This document shows positions 63,721 through 64,000 of a DNA stretch of 64,000 bases, piece after piece. The position numbers were made by a program, and so were the translations under genes. The first letter of the stretch is position 1. Each line of letters begins with the position of its first letter. The notes below the pieces were generated by a model. The model had not been told where the DNA came from, searched no databases, and saw nothing but the letters and a program-made list of their open reading frames with translations. The stretch is from Callorhinus ursinus. Lineage: Eukaryota; Chordata; Mammalia; Carnivora; Otariidae. Location of the stretch: positions 6,208,596 through 6,272,595 of the forward strand of contig NW_020312858.1 in NCBI RefSeq assembly GCF_003265705.1, read 5' to 3'.

Positions 63721-63825
63721 AAGGGCGGCCGGTGAAGTCTGTACCTCCTTGAGATGCAAAACCAGAGAAATGCTCTGGTCCGTGTGAGCGCCCCCAGGAC
63801 ACGGCACTACATGTTGTGTGGCCTG

Positions 63826-63850
63826 GTGGGGGCGGGGCGGAAGGGGCGGC
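63826..63850 (+). promoter_or_regulatory. Tandem GC boxes (SP1-type) at the window edge
   Basis: GGGGGCGGGGCGG and AGGGGCGGC lie back to back in a GC-rich stretch that continues to the window end. This could be the approach to a promoter, but CpG density is modest and no start site can be placed. Confidence 0.35.
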
Positions 63851-64000
63851 AGAGAGCCTCTTCCCTGCTCTGCGCTCTGGCAGGGGCCAGCTGGCAAGAG
63901 GCCCCAGCCTTCCTGACCACCTCCCCCGCCGCCCCCCCGTCTCTCACTGTCCTCTGAGCTGGGCCGACCCTGACTTGGGCCGTGCAAGGCTGACTGGCAG

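Noticed and set aside
1..64000. CRISPR arrays, operons, phage or bacterial mobile genes
   Set aside because: No regularly spaced repeats and no dense gene layout. All evidence is of mammalian nuclear DNA.

Overview
The window is vertebrate nuclear DNA from a carnivore, most likely a caniform of the bear, seal or weasel side. The main evidence is nine tRNA-derived Can-SINEs. Each has a head of the GGGCGCCTGGGTGGCTCAGT type, a body with CCCTGCTCAGC and TGCTTCTCCCTCTCCC motifs, an AATAAATAAATAAAATCTT tail and target-site duplications. The bodies look caniform rather than felid, and none has the dog-specific young SINE head (inference from memory of these families). Carnivore-type L1 3' ends and the usual mammalian background of L2, MIR, MER5, MER20 and LTR relics agree with this.

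I could not support any host protein-coding gene, exon series, rRNA, tRNA or CRISPR array. The long open frames lie in GC-rich DNA or in repeats, and none looks like a known protein. The only recognisable protein remnants are L1 ORF2 fragments. I read the window as intergenic or deep intronic DNA. Its annotation is therefore a map of nested repeats, simple repeats, assembly gaps and a few non-repeat, AT-rich, homeodomain-motif-rich blocks that could be conserved regulatory elements (about 39.1, 48.9 and 49.3 kb).

Layout. 0-4.2 kb: old antisense L1 with a nested SINE, MIRs, another SINE, and a 5'-inverted L1 with a 15-bp target-site duplication. 4.2-16.7 kb: MIR and L2 relics, an LTR, and a MER5A nested in a MIR. 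16.7-18.1 kb: an LTR split by a young L1 and carrying an 18-bp perfect inverted repeat. 18-32 kb: L2/MIR background, a SINE with a 20-bp perfect duplication, a diverged direct-repeat pair at 28.35 and 31.35 kb, and a 10-N gap flanked by a repeated 33-34-bp sequence. 32-44 kb: SINEs, DNA-transposon relics, MER20 inside L2, and simple repeats. 44-46.7 kb: a 309-bp, 99% identical direct duplication on either side of an L1 (with a nested SINE). 50.2-51.1 kb: an L1 with a 100-N gap and a compound templated insertion that includes an inverted 40-bp copy of sequence 1.4 kb away. 52-64 kb: L2/MIR background, three plus-strand SINEs, CA/GATA/GT repeats and a GC-box-rich right edge.

The best candidates for something unusual are structural: the fold-back/template-switch scar at 50.9 kb, the duplication bracketing the L1 at 44.65-46.66 kb, and the twin-primed L1 at 3.8-4.1 kb. 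I found no new protein system. Repeat family names rest on recalled consensus features, not on a database search, and boundaries of old repeats are approximate.
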